Notes: generated by a model not told the origin, from the sequence alone. Shown: positions 29,537-39,645, numbered from the stretch's first letter. The stretch: 64,000 nt of DNA from Lapillicoccus sp. (GCF_025353065.1 NZ_JANXRJ010000123.1:1-64000), one strand, 5' to 3'. Numbers and translations are program-made.

Positions 29537-29556
29537 TAGTTAATCCCGATTCACTA
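29537..29556. promoter_or_regulatory. Candidate TetR operator TAGTTAATCCCGATTCACTA
   Basis: Imperfect 20-bp dyad TAGTnAATCnnGATTnACTA between the tetR stop and the ligase start. Confidence 0.55.
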
Positions 29557-29631
29557 TGCTGGAGGAGCAGCAGCGGACGGCGGAGGTCCGTGCAGAGTCC
29601 CGATCCGACACCGGCGTCGTCAGGAGTCCAG

Positions 29632-31302
29632 ATGACCATCGACGTGACCTCCCTCTACGACCGCCGAGCGGACAACCGGTGGGACCGGATCTGCGTCGCC
29701 GACCTCGTCGAGCGCGTGACCTGGAGCACGCCCGACAAGGAGGCCCTCGTCGGCTGGGAAGGTGCCTACGGCGACCCCCTCTACGCCCGCCTCACGTATG
29801 CCGCGCTCGACGCCTTGGCCAACCGCGTGGCCAACGGCCTGCTCGAGCGCGGGCTGCGACGCGGCGACCGGGCGGTGATGGTCGTCGAGAACTCCGTCGA
29901 GGCCTACGCGTTCGCGCTCGGCGCCTCGAAGGTCGGTGTCGTCGTCGCGCCCCTCAACCCGGCTCTTGCGGTCGACGTCGTCGAGCACCTGCTTCGCCGG
30001 CTCGCCCCCTCGTTCGCCGTGGTCGACGCGGAGCTGTGGCCGCGGGTGGCCCCGGCCTTCGCCCTCGTGGGTCTCGCGCCGACCGTGACCATCGAGATCG
30101 GTGGCGACGTCATCGAGGGGACGGTCGGCTTCACGGAGTTCGCCGAGTCCCCCTCCTCCGTCGAGCCCGAGGCCACGATCCACGGCGACGACATCTGGGA
30201 GATCCTCTTCACCTCCGGGACGACGGCGATGCCCAAGGGCGTGATGCTCTCGCACACGAGCAGCACGATGTCGGCTCACGGCTTCGCGCTGACCCTCACC
30301 CGCGGCACCCACCCCGAGACCGAGCTGCGGCTGGTCAGCTTCCTGCCGACGATCTACCACATCGGGCACGCCATCTTCGGCCTGTCGGTGCACGCCACCG
30401 GGGGCACGCTGATCCTCGGTCGCAAGCCGAGCGGGGCGGCCATCGCCGACGCCGTCGCGCGCGAACGGGCCACCGCACTCTGGGCCGGGTCGCCGATCAT
30501 GGTGGCCGGGCTGCTCGCCGAGGTGGAGGCCACCCCGCGCGACCTGTCGACCCTGTCGGTCCTGATCTACGGCTGGGCCGAGGTGTCGCCGGCGGTCTAC
30601 GACGGGCTGCGTCGGCACGCGCCCGACCTCCACATGGTCGAGATCTTCGGGCAGACCGAAGCCATTGCCTGCCACCGGTTCTGGCCCGACCAGCACGAGC
30701 AGCTCTTTCGCGCGACCGCTCCCCAGCTCAACGTCATCGGGCTCCCCAGCCCGCTGCTGGCCGCGCGGATCGTCGACGCGTTCGGCGAGCCCCTGGACGG
30801 CCAGCTCGGGGTCCCCGGCGAGGCCGTCTACCGCACACCGACTCTCACGGCCGGCTACTACCTCGACGAGGAGGCCACCCGGGCCGCCTTCGAGGGCGGC
30901 TGGTTCCACTCCGGCGACAGCTGCGCCGACGACGCGTCCGGCCAGCGGGTCATGGTCGACCGCTTCAAGGACATCGTGAAGTCGGGCGGCGAGAACGTCT
31001 CGACCATCCGCGTCGAGTCGGTTCTCACCCTCCACCCCGGCGTCGCGAAGGCCGCGGTCATCGGCCTCGCCGATGAGCGGTGGGGCGAGCGCGTGACGGC
31101 CATCGTCATCGCGAAGGAGGCGGGCAGCGTCACCCCCGACGAGCTCATCGCCTTCGCCCGCGAGCGCCTCGCCGGCTACGAGACACCGAAGCAGGTGATC
31201 CTCGTCGACGCCCTGCCGGAGACGGTGGGCGGCAAGGTGCTGAAGTACAAGCTGCGCCAGCAGTATGCCGCGCTGGCTGCGGCAGCGACGGCGCCCTCGT
31301 GA
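29632..31302 (+). CDS. AMP-dependent acyl-CoA synthetase
   Basis: EILFTSGTTAMPKGVMLSH, YGWAEVSPAVYDG, GWFHSGDSCADD, FKDIVKSGGENVSTIRVE, PETVGGKVLKYKLR. Confidence 0.94.
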   Translation: MTIDVTSLYDRRADNRWDRICVADLVERVTWSTPDKEALVGWEGAYGDPLYARLTYAALDALANRVANGLLERGLRRGDRAVMVVENSVEAYAFALGASKVGVVVAPLNPALAVDVVEHLLRRLAPSFAVVDAELWPRVAPAFALVGLAPTVTIEIGGDVIEGTVGFTEFAESPSSVEPEATIHGDDIWEILFTSGTTAMPKGVMLSHTSSTMSAHGFALTLTRGTHPETELRLVSFLPTIYHIGHAIFGLSVHATGGTLILGRKPSGAAIADAVARERATALWAGSPIMVAGLLAEVEATPRDLSTLSVLIYGWAEVSPAVYDGLRRHAPDLHMVEIFGQTEAIACHRFWPDQHEQLFRATAPQLNVIGLPSPLLAARIVDAFGEPLDGQLGVPGEAVYRTPTLTAGYYLDEEATRAAFEGGWFHSGDSCADDASGQRVMVDRFKDIVKSGGENVSTIRVESVLTLHPGVAKAAVIGLADERWGERVTAIVIAKEAGSVTPDELIAFARERLAGYETPKQVILVDALPETVGGKVLKYKLRQQYAALAAAATAPS

Positions 31303-32735
31303 TCCAGGAGGTGGCCACATCGAGCGCTGGAATCACGGCTGCGCACGGCCGAATCGTCCGTATCGGCAACGGAGCCGGCTTCTGGGGCGACTCCGCCCGC
31401 GGTCCCGCGCAGCTCGTGCACGACGGCAGCATCGACTACCTCACGATGGACTTCCTCGCCGAGATCACGATGAGCATCCTGCAGAAGATGCGGGCCCGGG
31501 ACCCCGACAAGGGCTACGCGACGGACTTCGTCAGCCAGCTCGAGGCGATCCTCCCCGAGTGCGTTGCCCAGGGCATCACGGTCATCGCCAACGCCGGCGG
31601 GGTCAACCCGGAGGCGTGCGGCCACGCGGTCCGGGCGGTCGTCGACCGGCTGGGGCTCGACGCCGTCGTCGCGACGGTGGCCGGCGACGACGTCCTGCCG
31701 CAGCTCGACGAGCTCGTCTCTGCAGGACACGAGCTGCGCCACCTCACCACGGGTGAGCCGCTGGCCGCTCACCTGGACCGGGTGCGGAGCGCCAACGCCT
31801 ACCTCGGCGCCTTCCCGATCGCCGAGGCCCTGAGGCGGGGAGCGGGGGTCGTCATCACCGGCCGGGTGGCCGACGCCTCCCTCACCGTCGCCCCCCTCAT
31901 CCACGAGTTCGGCTGGGGCCCAGCTGATCTCGACAAGCTGTCGGCCGCCACCGTCGCCGGTCATATCATCGAGTGCGGGCCGCAGTGCACCGGCGGCAAC
32001 CTCGACCGGTGGCGCGAGGTGCCCAGCCTCGAGACCATCGGCTACCCGATCGTCGAGGTGACCGAGGACGGCACCTTCGTCGTCACGAAGCCGGTCGGCA
32101 CCGGAGGCCTCGTCGACGTGGACAGCGTGACCGCGCAGCTGCTCTACGAGATCGGCGACCCGCAGCGCTATCTCACCCCCGACGTGGTCGCCGACTTCAC
32201 CTCGGTCGTCCTCACCCAGGCAGGCCCCGACCGGGTCCGGGTCACGGGCGTCCGGGGCACCGCGCCCACCGACTCCCTCAAGGTGTCGGTCAGCCTCCAG
32301 CAGGGGTGGAAGATCACGGGGGTCCTCACCGTCGGGGGCCCGGACGCCGTCGACAAGGCCCACGCCACGGTGCGCATCCTCTTCGCCCGGCTGGCTGAGG
32401 CGGGCGTCACCTTTCCCGAGCAGGACTGTCTCGTCGAGGTGCTCGGCACCAACGTGCTCTATCCCGGCATGCTGCCGAGCCCACCCGGCATACCGTCGGA
32501 GGTGCTGCTGCGGATCTGCGTCCGGGGTCCCGACCGGGCCGCGCTCGACCGGCTCGGCGCGGAGATCGCCTCGCTCGTCACGTCCGGCCCACCGGGGCTG
32601 ACCGGGTTCTCCGGGGGGCGGCCCCGGGCCAGCGAGGTCATCGGCTTCTGGCCCGCGCTGCTCGATCGCGGCGTCGTGTCGGCGACGGTCTCCGTCGGTG
32701 ACCCCGTGGCCACCGCAGCGGGGGTGCCGGCGTGA
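31299..32735 (+). CDS. AtuA-like (DUF1446) protein
   Basis: IGNGAGFWGDSARGPAQLVHDGSIDYLTMDFLAEITMSIL, VIANAGGVNPEACG, VITGRVADASLTVAPLIHEFGW. Confidence 0.9.
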   Translation: MIQEVATSSAGITAAHGRIVRIGNGAGFWGDSARGPAQLVHDGSIDYLTMDFLAEITMSILQKMRARDPDKGYATDFVSQLEAILPECVAQGITVIANAGGVNPEACGHAVRAVVDRLGLDAVVATVAGDDVLPQLDELVSAGHELRHLTTGEPLAAHLDRVRSANAYLGAFPIAEALRRGAGVVITGRVADASLTVAPLIHEFGWGPADLDKLSAATVAGHIIECGPQCTGGNLDRWREVPSLETIGYPIVEVTEDGTFVVTKPVGTGGLVDVDSVTAQLLYEIGDPQRYLTPDVVADFTSVVLTQAGPDRVRVTGVRGTAPTDSLKVSVSLQQGWKITGVLTVGGPDAVDKAHATVRILFARLAEAGVTFPEQDCLVEVLGTNVLYPGMLPSPPGIPSEVLLRICVRGPDRAALDRLGAEIASLVTSGPPGLTGFSGGRPRASEVIGFWPALLDRGVVSATVSVGDPVATAAGVPA

Positions 32736-33085
32736 CGGGCGCGACGGTGCGGCTCGGCGACGTCGCGTTCGCGCGGTCCGGGGACAAGGGCAATGAGGCC
32801 AACATCGGCGTCTGGACCCATGACGCGGGGACCTACGCGCACCTGGGTCGGGTGCTCACCGAGGAGGTCGTGGCGGCGCACTTCGCGGCGGTCTGCGACG
32901 GCGGCGTGACCCGCTACGACCTGCCCAACCTCAGCGCGTTCAACTTCGTGCTGCACGACGCCCTCGGCGGTGGCGGACTCGTCTCGCTGCGCACGGACGC
33001 CCAGGGCAAGACCCTGTCCCTCGGGATGCTCGAGCTGCTCATCCCGACACCCCCGATCACCAACGACCCATCACTGGAGGAGTGA
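32732..33085 (+). CDS. AtuA C-terminal ferredoxin-fold-like protein
   Basis: VRLGDVAFARSGDKGNEANIGVW...RYDLPNLSAFNFVLHDALGGGG; overlaps the upstream stop. Confidence 0.85.
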   Translation: MTGATVRLGDVAFARSGDKGNEANIGVWTHDAGTYAHLGRVLTEEVVAAHFAAVCDGGVTRYDLPNLSAFNFVLHDALGGGGLVSLRTDAQGKTLSLGMLELLIPTPPITNDPSLEE

Positions 33086-33086
33086 G

Positions 33087-34235
33087 ATGGACTTCGACGA
33101 GACCGAGGAGCACACGGCCCTGCGCGAGAGCGTGGCCAAGATCAGCCGGAGCTTCGGTGACCCCTATTTCCGGCAGAAGATCGAGGAGGACGGCCGCACC
33201 CACGAGCTGTGGCTGGCCCTCGGTGAGGCCGGGTTCATCGGCGTCAACCTCCCCGAGGAGTACGGCGGAGGTGGGGCCGGCGTGGAGGAGCTCGCGATCG
33301 TCGTCGAGGAGACCGCCGCGGCCGGCTGCCCGCTGCTCCTGCTCCTGGTGTCCTCGGCCATCTGCGGCGAGGTGCTCAAGGAGTTCGGCACCCGCGACCA
33401 GCAGGCCGCGTGGTTGCCGGCGATGGCCGACGGCACCGACAAGATGGTCTTCGCCATCACCGAGCCCGACGCCGGCAGCAACACCCACCGGATCACCACC
33501 ACCGCCCGCCGTGACGGCGACGACTGGGTGCTGTCCGGCACCAAGTACTACATCAGCGGCGTCGACGAGGCCTCCCACGTCCTCGTCGTCGCCCGCACCG
33601 GGGGTGACCGGACCAAGGGCCGGATGACCCTCTTCGTCGTCGACACCGACGCGCCGGGTCTCGGGCGGTCGCGCATCTCGGTCGAGGCCAAGGCGCCCGA
33701 GAAGCAGTTCTTCCTCACCTTCGACGACGTCCGGGTCGGCGACGACCGCCGCGTCGGCGAGGTGGACGCCGGCATGGACATCGTCTTCCGCGGCCTCAAC
33801 CCCGAGCGGATCACCGGCGCTGCGATCGAGAACGGGATCGGTCGCTACGCCCTCGAGAAGGCGTCCGCCTACGCCCGCGACCGGGTCGTCTGGGACGTCC
33901 CGATCGGCTCGCACCAGGGGCTCTCGCACCCCCTCGCCGCAGCCGCCGTCGACGTCGAGCTGGCCCGGCTGATGACGAGCAAGGCGGCCTGGCTCCACGA
34001 CCGCGGCCGCCCCGCCGGCGAGGCCTCCAACATGGCCAAGTATGCCGCCGCCGAGGCCGCGCTCAAGGCCCTCGACGCCGCCATCCAAACCCACGGCGGC
34101 AACGGGTTCGCCTCCGAGTACGGCCTGGCCCACCTCTGGGGGATGGCCCGGCTGCTGAAGATCGCCCCGGTCAGCCGCGAGATGGTCCTCAACTACGTCG
34201 CCGGCCACACCCTCGGCCTCCCCCGTTCCTACTGA
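33087..34235 (+). CDS. Acyl-CoA dehydrogenase
   Basis: FAITEPDAGSNTHRI, LSGTKYYISG, QTHGGNGFASEYGLAHLW. Confidence 0.95.
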   Translation: MDFDETEEHTALRESVAKISRSFGDPYFRQKIEEDGRTHELWLALGEAGFIGVNLPEEYGGGGAGVEELAIVVEETAAAGCPLLLLLVSSAICGEVLKEFGTRDQQAAWLPAMADGTDKMVFAITEPDAGSNTHRITTTARRDGDDWVLSGTKYYISGVDEASHVLVVARTGGDRTKGRMTLFVVDTDAPGLGRSRISVEAKAPEKQFFLTFDDVRVGDDRRVGEVDAGMDIVFRGLNPERITGAAIENGIGRYALEKASAYARDRVVWDVPIGSHQGLSHPLAAAAVDVELARLMTSKAAWLHDRGRPAGEASNMAKYAAAEAALKALDAAIQTHGGNGFASEYGLAHLWGMARLLKIAPVSREMVLNYVAGHTLGLPRSY

Positions 34236-34282
34236 ACCCGTCTACGTCTCCATCTGATTGCTACTGAAGGGAACTCGCTCCC

Positions 34283-35881
34283 GTGAAGACCCTGACGAGC
34301 GTCGTGGACCTCACCTCCGACACGGCCACGGCCAATCGGGCCGGCAACACCGCTCGCCTCACCGAGCTCGCCGTGCAGCAGGCCCTGGCCACCGCCGGCG
34401 GCGGTCCCCGCTACGTCCAGCGGCACCGCGACCGCGGCCGGTTGCTCCCCCGCGAGCGGATCGAGCTGCTCCTCGACCGTGACGCCCCCTTCCTGGAACT
34501 CGCCGTCGTGGCGGCCTGGGGGACGGAGTATCCCGTCGGCGCGAGCGTCGTCACGGGGATCGGGGTCGTCAGCGGGGTCGAGTGCATGATCATCGCCCAC
34601 GACCCGACTGTCAGGGGTGGCGCTTCGAACCCCTATACGTGGAAGAAGGTCCTGCGGGCGATGGACGTCGCCCGCGAGAACCGGCTCCCGCTGATCAACC
34701 TCGTCGAGTCCGGCGGCGGCGACCTCACCCGCCAGGTCGAGCTGTTCGTGCCGGCGGGACGGCTCTTCCACGACCTGTCGGCGATGTCGGCGGCCGGCAT
34801 ACCGACCATCGCGCTCGTCTTCGGCAACTCGACCGCCGGCGGCGCCTACGTCCCCGGCATGTGCGACTACACCGTCATGGTCAAGGGGCAGGCCAAGGTG
34901 TTCCTCGGCGGGCCCCCGCTGGTGAAGATGGCGACCGGCGAGGACGCCGACGACGAGAGCCTCGGCGGCGCCGAGATGCACGCTCGCACATCGGGACTCG
35001 CCGACTACCTCGCGGCCGACGAGATCGAGTGCCTGGCCCTCGGCCGGGAGATCATCGCGCACCTCGGGTGGCGCAAGCTCGGCCCCGGCCCGACCGCACC
35101 GGCCGACGAGCCGCTCCACCCCGCGGAGGAGCTGCTCGACATCGCGTCGGTCGACCTCAAGGTGCCGTTCGACCCACGCGAGGTGCTCGCCCGCGTCATC
35201 GACGGGTCGCGGTTCGAGGAATACAAGCCGCTCTACGGCACGGCGCTCGTCACGGGCTGGGCCTCGGTCCACGGCTTCCCGGTGGGGGTCGTCGCCAACG
35301 CCCGAGGGGTGCTGTTCAACGAAGAGGCCAAGAAGGGCACCGAGTTCATCCTGCTCTGCAACCAGTCCGATACCCCGATCGTGTTCCTGCAGAACACGAC
35401 CGGCTTCATGGTCGGCACGCGCTACGAGCAGACGGGGATCATCAAGGACGGCGCCAAGCTGATCAACGCCGTCACCAACAGCACGGTGCCCCACATCACG
35501 ATCAACCTCGGAGCGTCCTACGGCGCGGGCAACTACGGCATGTCCGGGCGCTCCTACGACCCCCGGCTGTTGTTCACCTGGCCCGCGTCCAAGACGGCGA
35601 TCATGGGCCCCGAGCAGCTCGCCGGGGTGATGTCCATCGTCGCCCGCCAGGCCGCCGCCTCCGCGGGCCGCCCCTTCGACGAGGAGGCCGACGCGGTGCG
35701 CCGGGCCGAGCTGGAGGCCAAGGTCGAGGCCGAGTCGCTGGCCCTCTTCATGAGCGGCCAGGGCTACGACGACGGCGTCATCGACCCGCGCGACACCCGG
35801 TCGGTGCTCGGCATCGCCCTGTCTGCCTGCCACTCCAACGAGATCCGGGGGGCGCGGGCATACGGCGTCTTCCGGATGTGA
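34283..35881 (+). CDS. Acyl-CoA carboxylase beta (carboxyltransferase) subunit
   Basis: RHRDRGRLLPRERIELLLD, GNSTAGGAYVPGMCDY, FLQNTTGFMVGTRYE, GASYGAGNYGMSGRSYDPR. Confidence 0.95.
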   Translation: MKTLTSVVDLTSDTATANRAGNTARLTELAVQQALATAGGGPRYVQRHRDRGRLLPRERIELLLDRDAPFLELAVVAAWGTEYPVGASVVTGIGVVSGVECMIIAHDPTVRGGASNPYTWKKVLRAMDVARENRLPLINLVESGGGDLTRQVELFVPAGRLFHDLSAMSAAGIPTIALVFGNSTAGGAYVPGMCDYTVMVKGQAKVFLGGPPLVKMATGEDADDESLGGAEMHARTSGLADYLAADEIECLALGREIIAHLGWRKLGPGPTAPADEPLHPAEELLDIASVDLKVPFDPREVLARVIDGSRFEEYKPLYGTALVTGWASVHGFPVGVVANARGVLFNEEAKKGTEFILLCNQSDTPIVFLQNTTGFMVGTRYEQTGIIKDGAKLINAVTNSTVPHITINLGASYGAGNYGMSGRSYDPRLLFTWPASKTAIMGPEQLAGVMSIVARQAAASAGRPFDEEADAVRRAELEAKVEAESLALFMSGQGYDDGVIDPRDTRSVLGIALSACHSNEIRGARAYGVFRM

Positions 35882-35891
35882 GGGGCGCACC

Positions 35892-37943
35892 GTGATCCGC
35901 AAGGTCCTCGTCGCCAACCGCGGTGAGATCGCCCGCCGCGTCTTCCGCACCTGCCGGGAGATGGGGATCGCGACGGTCGCGGTCTACTCCGAGCCCGACG
36001 CGCAGGCCCCCTTCGTCCTCGAGGCCGACGAGGCCGTGCCGTTGGGCGGCTCGACCCCTGCCCAGTCCTACCTCCGGGCCGATGCCGTCGTCGCTGCGGC
36101 CCTGCGCGTCGGCGCCGACGCCGTCCACCCGGGCTACGGGTTCCTCTCCGAGAGCGCCGACTTCGCGCGTGCCGTAGCCGAGGCGGGCGTCACCTTCATC
36201 GGCCCGGGGATCGAGGCCATCGAGCTGATGGGCTCGAAGCTCACCGCCCGCGAAATGATGGAGAGGGCGGGCGTCCCCGTCCTCCCGGGAGCCGACCTCA
36301 CCGGCATCGACGAGCTGGCGTATGCCGCCCTGGCCGACCGCGTCGGCTGGCCCATCCTCGTCAAGGCCTCCTTCGGCGGGGGTGGCCGCGGGATGCGCGT
36401 GGTCCGCGACCACGACGCCCTGCGGGGCGCGGTGGCCTCGGCCCGCCGCGAGGCCGGCTCGGCCTTCGGCAACGACACCGTCTTCCTCGAGCACTACGTC
36501 GACGAGCCGCGACACGTCGAGATCCAGATCTTCGGCGACCGGCACGGGACGATCGTCCACCTCAACGAGCGCGAGTGCTCGATCCAGCGGCGCCACCAGA
36601 AGATCATCGAGGAGTCGCCATCGCCGGCCCTCGACGACGAGCTCCGGACGACGATGGGCCGGGCCGCCGTCGACGCCGGGAAGGCGCTCGGCTATCTCGG
36701 GGCGGGGACGGTGGAGTTCCTCCTCACGCCGACCGGCGACTTCTACTTCCTCGAGGTCAACACCCGGCTGCAGGTGGAGCACCCGGTCACTGAGCTCGTC
36801 ACCGGCCTCGACCTCGTGCGCCTCCAGATCATGGTCGCCGACGGCGAATCACTTCCCGCAGAGGCGCTCTCGCCGCCACCGCGCGGTCACGCGGTCGAGG
36901 CCAGGCTGTATGCCGAGGACCCAACCCACGACTTCCTCCCGGCCGCAGGTCGCCTCACCGCCTTCGACGTGCCGCTCGGGCCGGGCATCCGGCTCGACAG
37001 CGGCGTCGAGCCGGGCGACGTGGTGTCGACCAACTACGACCCGATGCTCGCCAAGGTGATCGCGCACGCGCCGACCCGGCGCGAGGCGATCGCCCGGCTG
37101 GCCAGGACGCTGCGCGCGACCCGGGTCGAGGGTGTGACGACCAACCGCGCCCTGCTCGTGGGCATCCTCGAGCACCCCGACTTCGTCGGCGGGGCGATCG
37201 ACACCCACTTCCTCGACCGCTTCCCCGTGGCCGAACTCGTCGGCGTCGAGGCGGCGGGGGGTCACCTCGACGCCGCGCTCCTCGCGGTCGCCCTGACCGA
37301 TCAGGCCCAGAACCGTGCGGCAGTAAAGGTGCTCGGCACCATCCCCTCAGGATTCCGCAACAACCGGTCGCAGCTGCAGACCCGGCGGTTCCACAGCGTC
37401 GGCCATGTCACCCCGGACCACGGGCCCGCCGAGGTCGAGGTCGGCTACCTCGTCGCTGCGGCCGAGTCCCGCTACGAGGTCGATGGCCGGCCGATCGACG
37501 TCGAGGTGCTCACCACCACCACGGACGAGGTCGACCTCCTCGTGGACGGGGTACGACGCCGCTACCGCGTCGCGCGAGCCGGGCACACGGCATACGTGTC
37601 ATGGGCGAGTGACTCGCTGGTCCTCGAGATGGTCCCGCGGTTCCCTGACGCGAGAGACGCGCTGGTGCCCGGCTCCCTCGTCGCCCCGATGCCGGGGACC
37701 GTCGTCCGCATCGAGGTCGCACCCGGAGACGCGGTCCGGGCCCACCAGACGCTGCTCGTGCTCGAGGCGATGAAGATGGAGCACCCGGTGGCCGCGTCGA
37801 CGGACGGCGTCGTCGCCAGCATGTCCGTCGTGATCGGTCAGGCGGTCGACAACGGCGAGGTGCTCGTCGTCCTCCAGGAGGATTCCGTCGTCAGCCATTC
37901 CGTCGCCACAGACAGCGCCGTCCCGACGGAGGCGACGACGTGA
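35892..37943 (+). CDS. Acyl-CoA carboxylase alpha subunit (biotin carboxylase + BCCP)
   Basis: MIRKVLVANRGEIARRVFRTCREMGI, SFGGGGRGMRVV, MNTRLQVEHPVTE-like VNTRLQVEHPVTELVTG, LEAMKMEHPVAA biotinylation site. Confidence 0.96.
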   Translation: MIRKVLVANRGEIARRVFRTCREMGIATVAVYSEPDAQAPFVLEADEAVPLGGSTPAQSYLRADAVVAAALRVGADAVHPGYGFLSESADFARAVAEAGVTFIGPGIEAIELMGSKLTAREMMERAGVPVLPGADLTGIDELAYAALADRVGWPILVKASFGGGGRGMRVVRDHDALRGAVASARREAGSAFGNDTVFLEHYVDEPRHVEIQIFGDRHGTIVHLNERECSIQRRHQKIIEESPSPALDDELRTTMGRAAVDAGKALGYLGAGTVEFLLTPTGDFYFLEVNTRLQVEHPVTELVTGLDLVRLQIMVADGESLPAEALSPPPRGHAVEARLYAEDPTHDFLPAAGRLTAFDVPLGPGIRLDSGVEPGDVVSTNYDPMLAKVIAHAPTRREAIARLARTLRATRVEGVTTNRALLVGILEHPDFVGGAIDTHFLDRFPVAELVGVEAAGGHLDAALLAVALTDQAQNRAAVKVLGTIPSGFRNNRSQLQTRRFHSVGHVTPDHGPAEVEVGYLVAAAESRYEVDGRPIDVEVLTTTTDEVDLLVDGVRRRYRVARAGHTAYVSWASDSLVLEMVPRFPDARDALVPGSLVAPMPGTVVRIEVAPGDAVRAHQTLLVLEAMKMEHPVAASTDGVVASMSVVIGQAVDNGEVLVVLQEDSVVSHSVATDSAVPTEATT

Positions 37944-38713
37944 GCCCGGGGAGCGACGTCGTCCGCTACGAGGTGACGGACGCCGCCGCGTGGATCACCA
38001 TCGACAGACCGGAGGCCCGCAACGCCCTCAGTCGGGCGGTGCGCGAGGGGCTGCGCGAGGCGTTCCTGCGCGCCGAGTCCGACGACGAGGTGGCGGTCAT
38101 CGTGCTGACCGGCGCCGGTGACCGCGCCTTCTGCGCCGGCGGCGACCTCAAGGAGATGGCGGACGGCAGCCTCACCGTCCCGCCGCCGGACTACGTCCCA
38201 CAGCCGGGACGGACGCTGCACCTGACCAAGCCGGTCGTCGCCGCGGTCAACGGTGTGGCCCTCGGCGGCGGCTTCCTCCTCGCGCAGTCGGCTGACCTCG
38301 TCGTCGCCTCCGAGACGGCCACCTTCGGCATCACCGAGGCCCGTGTGGGCCGGGGCGCGCCGTGGGCGGCTCCCCTCCCCTGGCTCGTGCCCCCACGGGT
38401 GGCGATGGAGCTCCTGCTCACCGGCACGCCGATCTCGGCCCGGCGGGCGCTCGAGGTCGGGCTGGTCAACGCCGTCGTGGCTCCGGACGAACTCCGCTCT
38501 CACACTGAGGCGCTCGTCGCGACGATCGTCGCCAACGCCCCGCTCTCCGTCCGAGCCGGCAAGGCGATGGTGTATGCCGTGGCCGAGCACGGCCGCTCCG
38601 CCGCCTTCGAGGTGGCCGAGGAGATCTGGCGACCCGTCTACCTCAGCCGCGACGCCCAGGAGGGCCCACGAGCGTTCTCGGAGAAGCGTTCCCCGCGGTG
38701 GGAGGGCCGGTGA
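37940..38713 (+). CDS. Enoyl-CoA hydratase/isomerase family protein
   Basis: WITIDRPEARNALSRAVREGL, VLTGAGDRAFCAGGDLKEM, VAAVNGVALGGGFLLAQSADLVVAS. Confidence 0.95.
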   Translation: MSPGSDVVRYEVTDAAAWITIDRPEARNALSRAVREGLREAFLRAESDDEVAVIVLTGAGDRAFCAGGDLKEMADGSLTVPPPDYVPQPGRTLHLTKPVVAAVNGVALGGGFLLAQSADLVVASETATFGITEARVGRGAPWAAPLPWLVPPRVAMELLLTGTPISARRALEVGLVNAVVAPDELRSHTEALVATIVANAPLSVRAGKAMVYAVAEHGRSAAFEVAEEIWRPVYLSRDAQEGPRAFSEKRSPRWEGR

Positions 38714-39516
38714 CGAGCCTCGTGGTCGCGTCCCTCGTGACCGACCTGGACGCCGAGCGAGCCTCTCTGCTGGGCGTGCTCGACGGCCTCACCCCCGACC
38801 AGTGGCACCTGGCGACGCCGGCGCCGGGATGGACCATCCACGACCAGGTCGCCCACCTTGCGTACTTCGACACGGTGACCCGGCTGGCGGTCGAGGACCC
38901 TGCGGCGTTCGCGGTCTTCCGGGACGGGCTGGCCGACCTGCAGACCGCCGTCGACGCGGTGGGCCCCGACAACCGCCACCGAGACGCAGCCGCGATGCTC
39001 GCGTGGTGGCGGGATGAGCACGCCGCGCTGACGGCGGCCTTCCTGGCCGCCGACCCGGCTGTTCGCGTGCCGTGGTTCGGCCCACCGATGAGCCTGGCGT
39101 CGAAGGTGACCGCCCGCCTGATGGAGACGTGGGCCCACGGCCAGGACGTCGTGGACGCGGTCGGCGCCCGGCGTGAGCCGACCGACCGGCTGCGGCACGT
39201 CGCGCGCATCGGCGTCCTGGCCCTCCCCAACAGCTTCGTCGCCCGAGGGCTCGAGGTGCCCACCACGCCGGTCCGGGTGAGCCTCACGGCTCCGGACGGC
39301 GCATCGACGTGGGACTGGGGCCCGGCCGAGGCGACGGACGTGGTGTCGGGGACCGCCCTCGACTTCTGTCTCGTCGTCACGCAGCGGCGTCACCTCGCCG
39401 ACACGGCGCTCATCGTGTCGGGCCGGACAGCCCGGGCCTGGATGGACGTGGCCCAGGCCTTCGCCGGGCCGCCCGGCCCCGGTCGACGGCCCGGCCAGTT
39501 CGCCTCTGGGCGTTGA
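38710..39516 (+). CDS. TIGR03084/mycothiol-dependent maleylpyruvate isomerase-like metal-binding protein
   Basis: LLGVLDGLTPDQWHLATPAPGWTIHDQVAHLAYFD, RLMETWAHGQDVVDAVG (DinB-like H residues). Confidence 0.82.
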   Translation: MTSLVVASLVTDLDAERASLLGVLDGLTPDQWHLATPAPGWTIHDQVAHLAYFDTVTRLAVEDPAAFAVFRDGLADLQTAVDAVGPDNRHRDAAAMLAWWRDEHAALTAAFLAADPAVRVPWFGPPMSLASKVTARLMETWAHGQDVVDAVGARREPTDRLRHVARIGVLALPNSFVARGLEVPTTPVRVSLTAPDGASTWDWGPAEATDVVSGTALDFCLVVTQRRHLADTALIVSGRTARAWMDVAQAFAGPPGPGRRPGQFASGR

Positions 39517-39645
39517 GTCGCGGCGGCCGAGACGCCGTCGCCCACCCCCGGTGCAGCCTCAGTGCCCTTCCTGACGGAGCCGACGGGCCGTGGTCGACGA
39601 CCAGGTCCGCTCGTGATGTGACAGGGCCCCTGGCCGACGTGGCTG

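Noticed and set aside
29620-31320. 566-aa minus-strand ORF opposite the acyl-CoA synthetase
   Set aside because: Shadow ORF of a strongly supported coding gene
34229-35950. 573-aa minus-strand ORF opposite the carboxylase beta gene
   Set aside because: Shadow ORF; plus-strand carboxyltransferase motifs are unambiguous
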